From Arthrobacter sp. B1805 (GTDB lineage: Bacteria; Actinomycetota; Actinomycetes; Actinomycetales; Micrococcaceae), in contig NZ_PJIQ01000010.1 of the NCBI RefSeq assembly GCF_002929745.1, positions 62,001 to 126,000 of the forward strand: DNA of 64,000 nucleotides, in the 5' to 3' direction. Within the stretch, counting starts at the first letter, position 1; every line of letters begins with the position of its first letter. Below the pieces are notes generated by a model that had not been told where the DNA came from, ran no database searches, and saw nothing but the letters and a program-made list of their open reading frames with translations. The position numbers and the translations under genes are program-made. Below are positions 26,219 to 35,329 of the stretch, piece by piece.

Positions 26219-27589
26219 ATGCCGGCATTCTGGGTAGGAATCGACTCAGGCAAAAGAGCTCATCATTGCGTCGTGATCGATCAGATAGGGACGGTGCTGC
26301 TCTCGAAACGGGTCGAGAACGACGAAACCGCGCTCCTCGAACTCATAGCCACGGTCGCGGAGATCGCGGAAGGTCGTGAGGTCAGTTGGGCCACGGATCT
26401 GAACGCCGGCGGCGCGGCCCTGTTGATCGAGTTGTTGGCCGCGCACGCCCAACAACTGCTCTATATCCCCGGACGCATAGTTCATCACGCCGCGGCGACC
26501 TACCGCGGAGATGGCAAGACCGACGCGAAAGACGCCAGGATCATCGCCGACCAGGCACGGATGCGCACCGACCTCCAACCAGTCCGCGGCGCGGACCAGA
26601 TCAGCGTGGACCTGCGGCTCCTCACCGCCCGCCGCACGGATCTGATCTGCGACCGCGTCCGGTCGATCAACCGGCTCCGCGCCACCTTGCTGGAATACTT
26701 CCCTGCCCTCGAGCGCGCGTTCGACTACTCAAAGAAGGCGCCCCTGCTCCTCCTGGGCGGCTACCAGACCATGGGGAGCAAAAATTCGGACCTTCCCCAG
26801 CACGGGACCCGTGTTGCAGTGTCGCCTACTGTTAGCTGCGCCGTTTGTGATTTTTGCCGAATTGGGAGAGACAACTCTTGCCGGAACAAGAAAATTCTTG
26901 GAGTACATCGCTGGGGTGGATATGCTGAGTACGCAGCGGTCCCTACACGCAACTTAATCAACATCCCCGATGATGTTTCTTTCGAGGCAGCCGCATGCGC
27001 CGCCACTTCGTATGCGATAGCTTGGCACTTGGTCGTCACCCGGGGGCGAGTTGCCACCACTGATACTGTCCTAGTCGTCGGCGCCGCGGGCGCCGTTGGC
27101 ATTGCGGCTGCTCAGATCGCAGCTCTCCATGGGGCCAGGGTGATTCTTAGTGGGCGAAGCGCATCGCGACTCAAGCCGGTTGCCGACCACGTCGGCGCAT
27201 ATGGCGTAGCAATTAGCAATACTTCCGACTATGAGACACAGATATCGGTGCTCGCGCCGGACGGGATCGATATGGTCGTCGAGACGGTTGGTTCAGCCAC
27301 ATGGGACTCCAGTCTGTCATTCATGCGTTCAGAAGGACGGATAGTATGTTGTGGAGCTTCAAGCGGACACGACGTAAAAATGTCCCTCCGCGACCTTTAT
27401 CGTAAAAATCTCGCGATATTAACTGCATCTTCTGGCACCTTTAACGACCTGAGACAGGTCCTTTCCCTATTTGATCATGGACGACTTACGCCGATTATTG
27501 CCCAAACATATCCATTGAGCATGGCTCGGCAGGCACATGATGATCTAGCTCTACAGAAACATGTAGGTAAGCTGGTTTTGTTTCCATAG
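26219..27589 (+). pseudogene. Chimera: truncated IS110 transposase fused in frame to a truncated zinc alcohol dehydrogenase-type protein
   Basis: Residues 1-183 are an IS110 DEDD transposase N-terminus (VGIDSGKRAHHC, YRGDGKTDAKDARIIADQAR, RSINRLRATLLEYFPALERA) that ends at GGYQT near base 26770. The frame continues as a medium-chain dehydrogenase lacking its first 70 or so residues: the structural-zinc cysteines (SCAVCDFCRIGRDNSC) and the NAD(P) fold (VLVVGAAGAVGIAAAQIAA) remain. The lost portion includes the first catalytic zinc ligand, so enzymatic activity is doubtful. AGGGG precedes ATG 26219, so the fusion could be translated. Confidence 0.82.
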
Positions 27590-27643
27590 TAAATTCTTCG
27601 ATCTAGTATATTTAACGAAAACAATAAACAGAAAGAAGCGCGT

Positions 27644-28117
27644 ATGAAAAAGATTTCCGGGTGGCATCATATCGCCTATCCTGTTCCGAATATTGAAACG
27701 TCGACCGAATGGTACTGCCGCGCTTTACAAGGCGAGGTCGTTATGCGGCAGGGATTTAGCGAAATTGACCGGCGCGCCGGCCGGACTCCCCAGGTTTGGA
27801 TTCGAGTAGGTGATGCAGTTATAAATCTCGCTGAGGGGTTGCCGCTAGATCGCCAGTCCCATTTCTATCACTATGCGCTGAATGCACCTTCGGACAGTCT
27901 AGACGGATGGATAGATGATCTTCGAAGGGAGGGTGTAAATGTTCTGGGGCCATACGGACATGGAGGAACAAGTATGTTGTCTCTGTACTTCGATGACCCT
28001 GACGGATATCGCCTAGAGATTGTATTTGATCTTGGGGATTATGAAACAGCCAAGACTGCTGCTCTGGCCAGAGGAGGCGCCCTCGGCAATCCGGAATCCC
28101 AATATAAATGGGAATAA
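27644..28117 (+). CDS. VOC-family protein (glyoxalase/extradiol dioxygenase fold)
   Basis: A 157-residue single-module metalloenzyme-like protein. The N-terminal metal ligand candidate is in WHHIAYPV and the C-terminal one in DPDGYRLEIV; the HYALNAP segment gives the middle histidine. Such proteins include short ring-cleavage dioxygenases, isomerases and lactoylglutathione lyases. It leads a short operon with the class II aldolase pseudogene and the fumarylacetoacetate-hydrolase-type enzyme, so a role in cleavage or isomerisation of a ring-fission intermediate is plausible. Confidence 0.83.
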   Translation: MKKISGWHHIAYPVPNIETSTEWYCRALQGEVVMRQGFSEIDRRAGRTPQVWIRVGDAVINLAEGLPLDRQSHFYHYALNAPSDSLDGWIDDLRREGVNVLGPYGHGGTSMLSLYFDDPDGYRLEIVFDLGDYETAKTAALARGGALGNPESQYKWE

Positions 28118-28119
28118 TA

Positions 28120-28846
28120 GTGGATGAAACTGCGGACGCTTCCTACATGTTCGATACACTTATAGCTGGGTACCGGATTCTCACTCAAGTAGGAGTCTTG
28201 GATGGCTCTGGTCACCTTAGCTTCAGAGTCCCCAACACGAACAGCTTCTTCGTTCCCGCTCGCGGGGGCTACCTGCCCTCATAGTCATCAGGGTTTGCTC
28301 CGGTTAGGGGAGACGGGAAACGTCCTAGCGGGAGAAGGGCGGCCACCGGTCGAATGGCCTATTCATTCGTCTATTTATCGCTCTCGACCCGATGTAAATG
28401 CAGTTTTGCATTCGCACTCACCAATGAGCAAAGTTTTCAGCTTAAGCTCACAGCCGCTACAGCCCGTTTACGGAATTTCGGCTCCCTGGCTCTCAAGAGA
28501 CATACCAGTATGCCGTCTCCTGGGGATTGTTGCGACGGAGGATGCTGGGGCGCAAGTCGCGGCAGTCCTTGGGGATGGCCCCGCGGTCCTTCTGAGAGCG
28601 CACGGAAGCGTCGTTGTTGGAAGCTCCGTAGAGGATGTCACGGTTCGGGCGGTCGTTCTTGAACGAGCAGCGGCCGCTCTTCAGCAGATGCTTGCTATGG
28701 GAGGAGTACAGCATCTGACTCCTGAAGAGCTTACGAATTGGGCGGAAACAACACCAGAGGGTCATCAAAAGACATGGGAATTTTTACTTGAGGAGAGCCG
28801 CCTTCTTTCTAAGAGAGTGGCTAGGGAAAGGGAATGGAATCAATGA
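28120..28846 (+). pseudogene. Class II aldolase-family gene, frameshifted
   Basis: GTG 28120 opens a frame (FDTLIAGYRILTQVGVLDGS, FRVPNTNSFFVPARGG) that stops at 28282-28284. The rest of the protein is in the +1 frame: VEWPIHSSIYRSRPDVN, VLHSHSP with the zinc histidines, LLRAHGSVVVGSS. Rejoined, the protein would be about 240 residues, matching the copy at 19968. The change lies between roughly 28262 and 28290, near a run of five G. The 3' part retains good coding character, so the lesion is recent or a sequencing error. Confidence 0.75.
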
Positions 28847-29757
28847 AGTTACTCAGCTTTTCCCGTCCGGATGGACGAATAGGTGCGGGCCTCCTAACCG
28901 GCGAAGGCGTCAGGGTGTTGGAGCAGAACCCCTTGAATGCAGAAGAAACCGGTTGGAGCCCAATGCGTCGACTCCTCCACAGTAGAGGAAGTAATCTACT
29001 CTCTTTAAACACATCGATAGATGACCTGGAACTGCTGCACTTAGACGACTTGCAAATTTTGGCACCTGTTCCGGACCCAAGCAAGATCATGGCCGCGCCG
29101 GTAAATTACCGAGATCATCAAGTAGAAATGGACGCTCACGCGCAGGTAGGGGCACTGGGCCTTTTCCTCAAAGCGCCCTCTTCGATTCTTGCACCAAATG
29201 GAACGGTGAAGCTGCCGTATCTCGATCGCAGGTTCGATCAAGAGGCAGAACTGGCAATCGTGATCGGTCGGGTAGCTTCCCATTTGCCCATCCAGGAGGC
29301 GGCTTCCGTAATCGCTGGGTACACTCTACTGCTAGACATGACAATGAGAGGTGATGAGGACCGATCAACTAGAAAGTCCTTCGATACGTTCACACCCATG
29401 GGACCATTCATCGTCACAACCGATGAAATAGATGATCTTGGTAGGCTGAGCCTTAAATGCTCGGTGGACGGTCGGATCCGCCAACACGTGAATCTGGCGG
29501 ACCTAATATGGGGAGTTCCAGAGCTGGTCTCCTATGCCTCCTCGATAACGAAACTAATGCCGGGCGATATCATTTCTACTGGAACTCCTGCTGGTGTAGG
29601 ACCAGTAATGGATTCTCAAACAATTGAAGTTGAGATTGCCGAAATCGGGAAGCTGGAAGTGAACGTCAGCTCTGTGGGATCCACCGCTTGCCCCACGACG
29701 GGCGTTGGTCGCTGGGAAATTAGCGAACGTCCGAGCACCGAAAACATCGTCTTGTAG
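28843..29757 (+). CDS. Fumarylacetoacetate hydrolase-family protein
   Basis: A 304-residue enzyme with the FAH fold: LIADFK-like regions are replaced by MAAPVNYRDHQVEMDA, then the metal-binding E-E region DQEAELAIVIGRVA, and ITKLMPGDIISTGTPAGVGP near the C-terminus. ATG 28843 overlaps the preceding stop (ATGA) and is preferred over ATG 28834. Members hydrolyse or decarboxylate acylpyruvates, hydroxymuconic derivatives or fumarylpyruvate in aromatic catabolism. Codon use is AT-richer than in the dioxygenase operon, suggesting separate origin. Confidence 0.87.
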   Translation: MKLLSFSRPDGRIGAGLLTGEGVRVLEQNPLNAEETGWSPMRRLLHSRGSNLLSLNTSIDDLELLHLDDLQILAPVPDPSKIMAAPVNYRDHQVEMDAHAQVGALGLFLKAPSSILAPNGTVKLPYLDRRFDQEAELAIVIGRVASHLPIQEAASVIAGYTLLLDMTMRGDEDRSTRKSFDTFTPMGPFIVTTDEIDDLGRLSLKCSVDGRIRQHVNLADLIWGVPELVSYASSITKLMPGDIISTGTPAGVGPVMDSQTIEVEIAEIGKLEVNVSSVGSTACPTTGVGRWEISERPSTENIVL

Positions 29758-29918
29758 TTCCGCAGCTCAACCTGGGCGGCGATGGCGTCGCGCTGGTGGC
29801 GCAGGGAGAGGAGCTGTTCTGCCAGTTTTGGCAGCACGATCCCGCCCGCGCTGGTGCCCACGACAACCACCGTCTGTTCGCCGAGCGCGGTGAAGACCGC
29901 GTCCGTGAGCCGTTCCGT

Positions 29919-29944
29919 GGCGCGGGGCGCGTGTTTCTTCAAAC
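29919..29944. repeat. 26-bp target-site duplication, left copy
   Basis: An exact copy of 31668-31693, flanking the IS1634-type element. It starts GGCGCGGGGCGC and ends TTCTTCAAAC. Long, variable duplications are typical of the IS1634/IS1549 group. Confidence 0.85.
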
Positions 29945-31667
29945 CTGACTCGTGCCATCTGTTAGGAGTTTCCGAAGGTGCATGGCTCTGACCTGCGGTT
30001 CGTTCTGGTCGAGGGTGTGAAATGGTCACTAAAAAGTCGGTGGGTGGGTAGCCTAGCTGGGTGGCTTCACGGTTCGTGCGGAAAGTGAGGACCGCGTCCG
30101 GGGCGGTCGCGGTCCAGATCGTCTCGCGCCAGGGCGGCAAGGTCATCGACATCGATCATGTCGGTTCCGCGCATACTGACGGGGATCTCGCGTTGCTGCT
30201 AGCGACGGCGCAAGCACCGGTTGTATCCAGGGCAGGAAGCGCTGGACCTTGGAGATGTGCCGCGGGTAGCAGCCAGTGTCGATGATGTGGCGGACTGGAC
30301 CGCGCCCAGATCCCTGCCAGTGCCGGCTCCGACGGGGCGTCCGCGTGTGGTGCGCGGCGGTGGCCGGCTGGTTTCTACATCCTCGTTGGTGTTGTGGGAT
30401 GTGCTGCGAAGCGCTTACACCCACTTGGGATTCGACGCCCTCGGCGATGAGGCGTTCACCGCCATGGTGCTGGCACGGATTATTGAGCCGACCTCCAAAG
30501 CGGACACCGTGCGGGTGCTGGAAGAAGTCGGTGTTCCGTGTCCGAGCCTGCGCTCGCTATTCCGTTCGCTGGCGCGGTGTCAGGAAGGCGATTACCGTGG
30601 CCAGCTGGCCACGGCGGCGTTGGCGCACTCGGCGCGCACCACGGGACGTCCCGCCCTTGTGCTTTATGACGTGACAACGCTGCACTTTGAGAACAAGGAC
30701 GAAGATGACCTGCGCAAGGTCGGGATGAGCAAGGAACACCGTATCGACCCGCAGGTCCAGGTCGGGTTGCTCGTCGATCCGGGCGGGTTCCCGCTGGAAG
30801 TGCACCTGTTCGAGGGCAACAAAGCCGAAACCACAACGATCGTGCCCGTTCTAGAGCAGTTCCAGAAACGCCACGGGATCACTGACATGGTGGTCGTCGC
30901 CGATGCCGGGATGCTCTCGGCAGCGAATCTGAATGCTTTGGAGGACGCTGGCTTCTCCTTCATCGTCGGGTCTCGCCTGACCAAAGCTCCCTATGATCTG
31001 GCCGAGCATTTCCAGCGCCACGGCAATTACTTCGAGGACAGGCAAATCCTGGAATCCACCCGCTCAATGGGTACCGGGAAGGCCGAACGCGAGCGGCGGA
31101 TCGTTTACCAGTGGTCGTTCAAACGGCAGAAGCGCGATGACCGGAATATCAACCTCATGATCGACAAAGCAGAACGGATCGCTGCCGGGAAAGCCCCGCT
31201 GAAGAAGGCCAGGTTCCTGAAGGTCACCGGCGCGGCCAAGGAACTCGACCAAGCCACGGTCGACCGGGCCAGGCAGCTCTCCGGGTTGAAAGGCTACGTC
31301 ACGAACCTCGAGGCCACGAAGATGCCCGGCGTGGCCGTGATCAACGCGTACCACGACCTATGGCAGGTCGAAGCCTCGTTTCGGATGACCAAGAGCGACC
31401 TCAAAGCGCGTCCCGTCTTCCACCGCGAACGCGACGCGATCGAGTCCCACCTGACCATCGTTTTCGCTGCCCTGGCCATCAGCCGGCACCTGCAGGACCT
31501 CACGGGCATGTCGATCAAGAAGATCGTTCGGACCCTGCGAACCGCGCGATCAGCAACGATCGAAGTTGACGGCCACCGGATGACCCTCGACCCAGAACTC
31601 TCCACCCCAGCCCAAGAAATCCTCAACCGCCTCGAAAACGGTCACTAACCCAAGTGGCACGAGTCAG
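29945..31667 (+). mobile_element. IS1634-family insertion sequence with perfect 13-bp ends
   Basis: A 1723-bp element bounded by CTGACTCGTGCCA on the left and TGGCACGAGTCAG on the right, which are exact inverted repeats. Both borders are followed outward by the same 26-bp sequence. It carries a single transposase gene with a frameshift. It lies inside an IS110 remnant, so it is the youngest layer of this segment. Confidence 0.9.
30061..31648 (+). pseudogene. IS1634-family transposase, one-base frameshift
   Basis: The N-terminal part from GTG 30061 (RFVRKVRTASGAVAVQIVSR, DGDLALLLATAQA) runs out of frame near base 30214, where an extra C seems inserted; the main body from about 30221 continues for 475 residues. 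The DDE core is visible: LYDVTTLHFENKDEDD, VVVADAGMLSAANL and the Glu in LWQVEASFRMTKSDLKARPV. If the extra base is real the enzyme is inactive; programmed frameshifting is the alternative. Confidence 0.85.
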
Positions 31668-31693
31668 GGCGCGGGGCGCGTGTTTCTTCAAAC
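31668..31693. repeat. 26-bp target-site duplication, right copy
   Basis: An exact copy of 29919-29944 on the other side of the IS1634-type element. In the IS110 host frame it encodes RLKKHAPRA. Confidence 0.85.
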
Positions 31694-31894
31694 GGGCCCG
31701 GACGTGTCCGCGGCCCGCGGTCCTGAGTGCGGCCGGTGTCGGATATCGGGTCAGCAGATCCGCCACGGCAGGGTGGTCAAGATGCGGGCCAAGTGCCCGT
31801 TCCAGGGCTGGATGGATCAGGGTGAGCAGCCCGCGGATCCGGTTCGAGACAGCGGTGATCTGGCCGGCGAGGTCGTCCGTCGAGGGCTGGCCGT

Positions 31895-31985
31895 CGAGCG
31901 TGCCCGCGGCTTCCCGTATGGGAGGAGCTTTCATTGCACGCGAGTAGTACTCAATCTGGTTGATGTTTCCTTTCGCTTCAGTCAT
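31895..31985 (-). pseudogene. IS21 IstB fragment (second)
   Basis: The minus strand encodes MTEAKGNINQIEYYSRAM and KAPPIREAAGTL, the extreme N-terminus of an IstB helper protein, then runs straight into the IS110 remnant. It resembles the fragment at 24915-25085, including the motif CCCGCGGCTTCC. Confidence 0.6.
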
Positions 31986-31989
31986 GATC

Positions 31990-32329
31990 ATGCGACCTGC
32001 CCGTCATCGACGATCACACAGAAAGCCCGGTCGTAATCGGTCAAGTCCGCAGCCCCGAGAAATCTGTGGCAGGTGCAGGGTGTTGGAAGAGCTGCGCAGA
32101 GCGCCAGCGCCTTCGACATGGTGAGGGTCGGCACGAGGCAACCACAGGCCGAGCTGAGCCCTGCTGTCGTTGCCTTTCCACGAAAGGTCGCGTGGTATTT
32201 AAAGCCCTCATAGTCATGGAGCAACGCCAAATAACATTAACGACGACGGCGGATCTGCGGATGTTGTCCGCGGTCGTCGTTCCTACCGGCAGATAGAGCC
32301 CTTATGGGGGTTGACTGTAACCACCGCCT
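31990..32329. other. Intergenic between IS debris and the Opp operon
   Basis: About 340 bp without a convincing gene. It contains the hairpin at 32239-32281 that probably ends the Opp operon transcript. Confidence 0.4.
32239..32281 (-). terminator. Terminator hairpin of the Opp/Dpp operon
   Basis: Arms at 32239-32253 (AACGACGACGGCGGA) and 32267-32281 pair at 14 of 15 positions around a 13-base loop. It is 49 bp past the stop of the last operon gene; on the minus strand it is followed by a T-rich stretch (TTAATGTTATTT). Confidence 0.55.
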
Positions 32330-33367
32330 CTATTTCCTGGAGCTGCCATCGGTTAGCTTGAGCGGAAAGTGGCACGCAACCTCTTGGAGGGACCCAATGT
32401 CCAGCAATTCTGGGCTATCGCTGGCGCATTCATCAGTTGCGTATGCACAGCGGGTGCGAAATCCGCAGCCGGACGGCGGGTTCTTCGGCGACGGGACCTC
32501 ACCCGATGAGGGCAGGTTCTCAGTGAGGTCGATGCTGCCATCTGCCTCCAGCGCCTTGACCGCGCTGAGCAACGTCTGCGTGTAGGGGTGTCTCGGGGCT
32601 TCCAGGAGAGTTTCAGACTCTCCCAGCTCCACCAGCTTGCCGAGATACATGACACCGATCCGATCGCACACCTGCCTCACCACAGCGAGATCGTGTCCGA
32701 TAAAGATATATGAGATTCCCATTCTGGCCCTGAGTTCGTTGAGCAAGTTCAGGATCTGGGCCTGGACCGACGTATCAAGCGCAGAGACGGGCTCATCAAG
32801 GACCAGGAGCTTCGGTTTCGGCGCGAGGGCGCGCGCAATCGCTATACGCTGGCGTTGACCTCCGGAGAATGTTGTTGGCCGACGATCTATTAGGCGTCTG
32901 TCAATGCCCACCGCATCGCACAGTTCTGCCACCCGCGACTGCTGTTCCTCGACTGTTCCGATCCGGTGAACCTGCATCGGTTCCCGGATGAGCTGCCGGA
33001 CGGTCATCCGGGGGTTCAGGGACTGAAACGGGTCCTGGAAGACCATCTGGACGTCCCGACGCAACCGACGCAAATCTCCTCCGGCGGCAGCTGTGACATC
33101 ACGGCCGTTGAACACGATGCTGCCGCCCGTTGGGGTCGTCAGGCGTACCACGGTCTCGGCAAGCGTCGACTTGCCACAGCCGGATTCGCCGACAATTCCC
33201 AAGGACTCGCCAGGGCTGATGGAGAAGCTGACCCCGCGGACAGCCTGTATCCACCCGATGGTCCGCCGGAGCAGAGCTGAGTGGAGGGGGAACTTCATCT
33301 CGAGGTCCTCGACCTTAAGGAGCGGTGTTGCCGCTACCGGCAACGTGTTGTCCGTCGTGGGTGTCAT
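32330..33367 (-). CDS. Oligopeptide/dipeptide-type ABC transporter ATPase (DppF/OppF-like)
   Basis: A 345-residue ATPase: Walker A GESGCGKST, Q-loop MVFQDPFQSLNPRM, signature FSGGQRQRIAIARALAP, Walker B LLVLDEPVSALD and the C-terminal oligo_HPY extension with cysteines (GCGFRTRCAYATDEC), which in this family can bind an iron-sulfur cluster. Overlaps the DppD-like gene by 4 bp. Second nucleotide-binding subunit of the importer encoded upstream. Confidence 0.94.
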   Translation of the reverse strand: MTPTTDNTLPVAATPLLKVEDLEMKFPLHSALLRRTIGWIQAVRGVSFSISPGESLGIVGESGCGKSTLAETVVRLTTPTGGSIVFNGRDVTAAAGGDLRRLRRDVQMVFQDPFQSLNPRMTVRQLIREPMQVHRIGTVEEQQSRVAELCDAVGIDRRLIDRRPTTFSGGQRQRIAIARALAPKPKLLVLDEPVSALDTSVQAQILNLLNELRARMGISYIFIGHDLAVVRQVCDRIGVMYLGKLVELGESETLLEAPRHPYTQTLLSAVKALEADGSIDLTENLPSSGEVPSPKNPPSGCGFRTRCAYATDECASDSPELLDIGSLQEVACHFPLKLTDGSSRK

Positions 33368-34386
33368 GAGATCGCCGCCTTCGGCTCTTCCGGTTGGTTG
33401 AAGCTCGTCTGCGCCCTCAGAAGTGAGTCATGTGGGAAGAAGCACCGCGCCTTTCGGCTATCGGTGATGCCGAATAATTCGGGGGCCGACTGGCAGATGT
33501 TAGCGGCGTGGGGACAACGGTCCGCGAAGCGACACCCCTGCGGGGGAGCAGTAAGGTTCGGCGGTTGGCCGGGAATCGCGGCCAGTTGTTCACCGCGTTC
33601 GCCGCCTAGGCGTGGCAGGGACTGGAAGAGTGCTTGTGTGTAAGGCATCTTCGGCGTCTTCAGGACATCTACCGCCGGGCCCAGTTCCACAATCTGGCCA
33701 GCGTACATGACGGCAACCCGGTCCGCCAACGCCCGGGCAACGTTGAGATCGTGAGTAATAATGATTATCGATGTGCCTATCTGAGCCGTCAGCCGCTTCA
33801 ACAGCTGCAGGATCTGGACTTTGACTGTTACATCCAATGCCGACGTCGGCTCGTCGGCTATGAGCAGGCTTGGGTCCAGCGAAACCGCTAGGGCAATCAT
33901 CACGCGTTGGCACATCCCTCCCGAAAGCTGATGCGGGTAGGCGCCCAGACGGGTGATTGGGTCAGAAATGCCGACCAGTTCAAACAACTCCAAGGCCCTG
34001 GCCCTGGCTCGGCTCGCCGACAAATCCTTGTCCCTGGTCTGGAGGGTTTCAAGGAGTTGGTCCCCCACGGTCCGCACGGGGTTCAGGGCCGCCCGCGCGT
34101 TCTGGAATATCATGGAGATTTCTTTACCTCGGAACTTGCGCAGGTCATGCGAGGGCAGCCGGGAAATCTCTTCGCCCTTGAACCATATGGAACCGCTGAT
34201 GGTAGCGATTGACGCGGTGATCAATCCGGGGATAGCCAGGCCGACGCTGGATTTACCCGACCCGGACTCACCCACGACGGCGATGATCTCGCCCTCACCC
34301 ACGGATAGCGACAGGTTATCCACGGCATGGACCCTTCCTGCGCTACTGGCGTAGTTGATGCTGAGGTCCTGTACTTGTAACAACAT
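33364..34386 (-). CDS. Oligopeptide/dipeptide-type ABC transporter ATPase (DppD/OppD-like)
   Basis: A 340-residue ATPase with Walker A GESGSGKSS, Q-loop MIFQNARAALNPVR, signature LSGGMCQRVMIALAVS, Walker B LLIADEPTSALD and the C-terminal cysteine segment GCRFADRCPHAANIC. The start is ATG 34386, with GGAGG six bases upstream; the open frame extends 21 codons farther but lacks a ribosome site. The signature glutamine position keeps SGGM-QR, so it should be active. Pairs with the DppF-like subunit. Confidence 0.94.
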   Translation of the reverse strand: MLLQVQDLSINYASSAGRVHAVDNLSLSVGEGEIIAVVGESGSGKSSVGLAIPGLITASIATISGSIWFKGEEISRLPSHDLRKFRGKEISMIFQNARAALNPVRTVGDQLLETLQTRDKDLSASRARARALELFELVGISDPITRLGAYPHQLSGGMCQRVMIALAVSLDPSLLIADEPTSALDVTVKVQILQLLKRLTAQIGTSIIIITHDLNVARALADRVAVMYAGQIVELGPAVDVLKTPKMPYTQALFQSLPRLGGERGEQLAAIPGQPPNLTAPPQGCRFADRCPHAANICQSAPELFGITDSRKARCFFPHDSLLRAQTSFNQPEEPKAAIS

Positions 34387-34435
34387 GGAGATCCTCCGAA
34401 TAGGGTAAAACCTAATGGTTGGCGGCGAAGATCGA

Positions 34436-35287
34436 TCAGGACACCACACCTTCCGCCGTTTCAGCGCCGGTCTTTGCGCCGCGCCCTTCGACTCGGTCGG
34501 AAATCTTATCTCCGAGCAGGCACAGGCCGAAGATCAACGACGCAATGGCCAGGCACGGGAACACCAGGACCCACCAGGCCACGCGCATGAAGGCCTGTCC
34601 CTCGCTGACCATGACTCCCCAGCTGGGATCCGGGGGTGCGAGGCCGGCTCCGATGAACCCGAGGCTCGCCTCCACGATTATTGCGGTGGCGCAGACAAAC
34701 GTTGCCTGGACAATGAGTGATGGAATGAGGTTGGGCAGGATGTGCCGAACGATCACCCTGGGTGTAGTACAACCGACAGACACCGCGTTCCTGACGTAAC
34801 CCGCGCCCTGCAGTGCCAGCACTTCCCCGTAGGTAATGCGGGCAAAGGTCGGGACAAACGTAACTGTCAGGGCGAAGACAATCTGCAGAAAGCCTTGTCC
34901 AAAAACGGCAACCAACACAATGGCAAATAGCGCCCCGGGAAAGGCCATCAGCCCGTCGGTCACCCGCATAAGGAGGCCGCCGAGGTACTTCACATAGCCG
35001 CCGATTAGCCCAATGGTGATACCGATGGCAGCGGCGAGGATCGTGGTGAATGCACCGACCTCTAGCGAGATCCGTGCCCCGGCGGCTATCCGGTCCAGCA
35101 TGGACCGGCCGAATTGGTCAGTGCCGAGGAGGAACTCCGCACTGGGCGGGCTGAGCCTTTCGACGGGAAAGGTCGCCAACGGATCGAGGTCAACAAATAT
35201 GGGCAATATGTAGGCGACGAACAGCCAGAATGCCACGATGCCGGCCCCGACGCCGCTGGGAATCTTCCGCAGACGTTTCTTCAGCAT
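34436..35287 (-). CDS. Dipeptide-type ABC transporter permease (DppC-like)
   Basis: A 283-residue permease with a short cytoplasmic N-terminus, about six membrane segments, the GTDQFGRSMLDRI motif typical of DppC/OppC and the EASLGFIGAGLAPPDPSWG segment near the C-terminus. It forms the channel with the DppB-like permease encoded 42 bp upstream. The 49-bp gap to the ATPase gene contains AACCTAATGGTT (34409-34420), vaguely like the regulator sites near 38850. Confidence 0.92.
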   Translation of the reverse strand: MLKKRLRKIPSGVGAGIVAFWLFVAYILPIFVDLDPLATFPVERLSPPSAEFLLGTDQFGRSMLDRIAAGARISLEVGAFTTILAAAIGITIGLIGGYVKYLGGLLMRVTDGLMAFPGALFAIVLVAVFGQGFLQIVFALTVTFVPTFARITYGEVLALQGAGYVRNAVSVGCTTPRVIVRHILPNLIPSLIVQATFVCATAIIVEASLGFIGAGLAPPDPSWGVMVSEGQAFMRVAWWVLVFPCLAIASLIFGLCLLGDKISDRVEGRGAKTGAETAEGVVS

Positions 35288-35329
35288 TGCCTTCCCCTCC
35301 TTGGATTTATGCAGTTCGTATCCACAGAT

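Larger units (their letters stand above)
29758..31894 (-). pseudogene. IS110-family transposase remnant, split by an IS1634-type element
   Basis: Reading on the minus strand, ITAVSNRIRGLLTLIHPALE and RTAGRGHVRARLKKHAPR (31894-31694) continue across the inserted element as ATERLTDAVFTALGEQTVVV and QRDAIAAQVEL (29944-29760). Removing the insert and one 26-bp repeat keeps the frame open. Both ends of the IS110 gene are missing: the C-terminal end abuts the preceding FAH gene stop and the N-terminal end joins an IstB fragment. Confidence 0.78.

Noticed and set aside
29690-29757. FAH C-terminus thought to be replaced by IS110 sequence
   Set aside because: The IS110 similarity starts only after the FAH stop at 29757, so the tail is probably the protein's own; the remnant merely abuts the gene.
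34409-34420. AACCTAATGGTT between dppC-like and dppD-like genes as a further Lrp-type operator
   Set aside because: It differs from the 38843 and 38873 sites in spacing and symmetry and lies inside an operon; similarity may be chance.
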